14,990 bases of DNA from Thiotrichales bacterium. Lineage in GTDB: Bacteria; Pseudomonadota; Gammaproteobacteria; UWMA-0217. This document shows positions 13,817-14,990 of the stretch, in pieces (the stretch's first letter is position 1; each line of letters opens with the position of its first letter). The stretch covers positions 1 to 14,990 of the forward strand of contig JANTGD010000045.1 in NCBI GenBank assembly GCA_024763135.1, given 5' to 3'. The notes below the pieces were generated by a model that saw nothing but the letters and a program-made list of their open reading frames with translations, did not search any database and was not told the DNA's origin. The position numbers and the translations under genes were made by a program.

Positions 13817-14704
13817 ATGACTGCTATTGCTTCCAGTACTCAAGTCACCTCCACAGATCGGCTGGGGATGACATTGTTTCTTGCCACCATTTTGCACGGT
13901 ATCGTGATTCTTGGTGTCAGTTTTAAAATGAATAAAATCGATGACGTCCAGATGACGAAACCTCTGGACGTGGTGTTAGTCCACACGCGGAGCGATGAGG
14001 CGCCAGATCGGGCGAAAAAGATCGCTCAATTTAATCAGCAGGCCAGTGGCAGTCAGTTGCAGGGAAGTGACCCCTCAAGCCCAGTGAGCAGCGAGTTTCC
14101 CATGCCGGCGTTGGGCTTGGCCGCAACTCCGCAACCGCCTCGCGCTTCTGAAATAGAGCAGGCACCCGCGCAGAAACGGCTACATACTCGGCAGGCTGTC
14201 GAGAAAGTCGTCAGTGACACCCGAACGCAACCGCAAAAGCAGGCTGAAATCCCTAAGGAGCGTGAACTCAGATTGAGAGAAATGCGGATTGCACAGCTGG
14301 CTGCAGAACTCGAAGAGCGCCAGCGTCGCTATGCTGAGCGCCCAAAAATTCACTTTATTGATGCAAGCTCCGCCAAGAGCGCTGTAGAGGCCCGATATGT
14401 CGATGACTGGGTGCAGCGCGTGGAGGCAATCGGGAATTTGAACTACCCTGAGAAAGCGAAGAAAGACCGTATCAGCGGAAAATTGATCTTGAACGTGTTG
14501 TTGGACAATGATGGATCTGTATTAAAGGTGCAGATTGCAGTTTCATCCGGATCCCGCGTACTCGACGAGGCAGCGGTGCAGATTGTGAAATTGTCGTCGC
14601 CGTTTCCAGCTTTTCCAAAAGCAATGCGCGAAAAATATGATCAGCTCATGATTACACGCACCTGGCAGTTTGATACCCAACGAGTGCATGCCGCGCAATC
14701 ATGA
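13817..14704 (+). CDS. tonB: Energy transducer TonB
   Basis: An inner-membrane protein that passes proton-motive force from ExbB/ExbD to outer-membrane receptors. It has 295 aa with the start used here. A single N-terminal anchor, LGMTLFLATILHGIVILGVSF (17-37), includes the conserved His. A long polar spacer follows (40-190) with only short proline stretches and a charged, probably coiled-coil segment at 147-175. The TonB C-terminal domain (about 193-285) contains GNLNYPEKAKK, GKLILNVLLDNDGSV, SSGSRVLDEAA and TRTWQF. This form is typical of the TonB encoded beside algH in gammaproteobacteria. The ATG at 13817 has no strong ribosome site. The frame is open from 13694, but those extra residues look non-conserved. 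It runs opposite to algH here. Confidence 0.92.
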   Translation: MTAIASSTQVTSTDRLGMTLFLATILHGIVILGVSFKMNKIDDVQMTKPLDVVLVHTRSDEAPDRAKKIAQFNQQASGSQLQGSDPSSPVSSEFPMPALGLAATPQPPRASEIEQAPAQKRLHTRQAVEKVVSDTRTQPQKQAEIPKERELRLREMRIAQLAAELEERQRRYAERPKIHFIDASSAKSAVEARYVDDWVQRVEAIGNLNYPEKAKKDRISGKLILNVLLDNDGSVLKVQIAVSSGSRVLDEAAVQIVKLSSPFPAFPKAMREKYDQLMITRTWQFDTQRVHAAQS

Positions 14705-14788
14705 AATCGTAGCATGACCTGCTTGGAGTTCGCCTGAAAGCGGGACATTTTTGTGTACAGTGAGGGTGGGTATGTGCACTCTAAAGCT

Positions 14789-14892
14789 AGCTCTGATCAA
14801 TTCATAACGCGGCATCTTGCGGTGCAAAATCGCCCACTTCTGCATCGCGGATCTGTGCAATAGCCAGCTATTACCTGCGATCTGCGCCTTGA
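14789..14892 (+). repeat. Repeat C, copy 3 (truncated at 104 bp)
   Basis: It matches the first 104 bp of copy 2 with about nine differences, including the end AGCTCTGATCAATTC and the centre AATAGCCAGCTATT. Homology stops at GCGCCTTGA, exactly where the 97-bp inverted repeat D begins. The right half of C is therefore missing or displaced by D. It lies 84 bp after the tonB stop. Confidence 0.85.
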
Positions 14893-14989
14893 ACCTAGTA
14901 CACCGCCAAGCCCAAACTGTCTGTATCAGTGAGTCATCAAGGGGTTAGATGTGGTTTTGTTTTTATGAATCATAGTGTTCCTATGGTGA
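14893..14989 (-). repeat. 97-bp inverted repeat D, right copy at window edge
   Basis: It is the reverse complement of bases 1-97, with one mismatch. Its inner end, ACCTAGTACACCGCC, abuts truncated repeat C, which suggests this is a true terminus of the repeated unit. Its outer side runs off the window. Confidence 0.85.
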
Positions 14990-14990
14990 T

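Noticed and set aside
1..14990. The whole window as one giant composite transposon bounded by repeat D
   Set aside because: The cargo is conserved housekeeping DNA (proC, pilT, pyrB, ruvX, algH) in largely conserved order, and no transposase is present.

Overview
The window looks like chromosomal DNA of a gammaproteobacterium. The gene sets yggU-yggT-proC-yggS beside pilT/pilU, and algH-ruvX-pyrR-pyrB-pyrC', are arranged as in Pseudomonas and related gamma lineages. The proteins are typical of that class: PyrB with a non-catalytic dihydroorotase partner, AlgH/YqgE, and a TonB of the kind usually found near gshB. I cannot name a genus. Both edges of the window lie inside the same repeat in opposite orientation, so it may be a whole contig that broke at multicopy repeats.

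Layout, left to right. (1) 1-97: left copy of a 97-bp inverted repeat. Bases 98-258 hold nothing I recognise. (2) 259-1408: an HU-like DNA-binding protein (minus) divergent from a TauE/SafE-type membrane protein (plus). (3) 1409-1632: a short hairpin and one copy of palindromic repeat C. (4) 1633-4054, minus: a tightly packed operon yggS-proC-yggT-yggU. (5) 4328-8390, plus: pilT, then two different PilU-type ATPases, giving three retraction-ATPase genes in a row. The pilT-pilU gap holds repeat B interrupted by a 141-bp element A. A second repeat B follows the third ATPase. (6) 8652-12758, minus: algH-ruvX-pyrR-pyrB-pyrC', with pyrR/pyrB and pyrB/pyrC' overlapping as ATGA. (7) 12759-13816: about 1 kb without a convincing gene, holding adjacent copies of A, C and a piece of B. 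(8) 13817-14704: tonB (plus), then a truncated repeat C that runs directly into the right copy of the 97-bp inverted repeat.

How the genes work together. PilT and the two PilU-like proteins are predicted cytoplasmic hexameric motors that retract type IV pili. PyrB and PyrC' are predicted to form the large aspartate transcarbamoylase complex in which PyrC' is only a scaffold. PyrR sits upstream as a uracil phosphoribosyltransferase or regulator. ProC makes proline, and YggS is a pyridoxal-phosphate homeostasis protein.

The least ordinary content is the non-coding repeats. At least three families (A, B, C) of about 137-154 bp, two of them long imperfect palindromes, occur in seven copies or fragments. 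In one case an insertion can be read directly: A inside B with a near-perfect 8-bp target duplication, and B2 serving as the unoccupied site. No CRISPR array, tRNA, rRNA or transposase gene was found.
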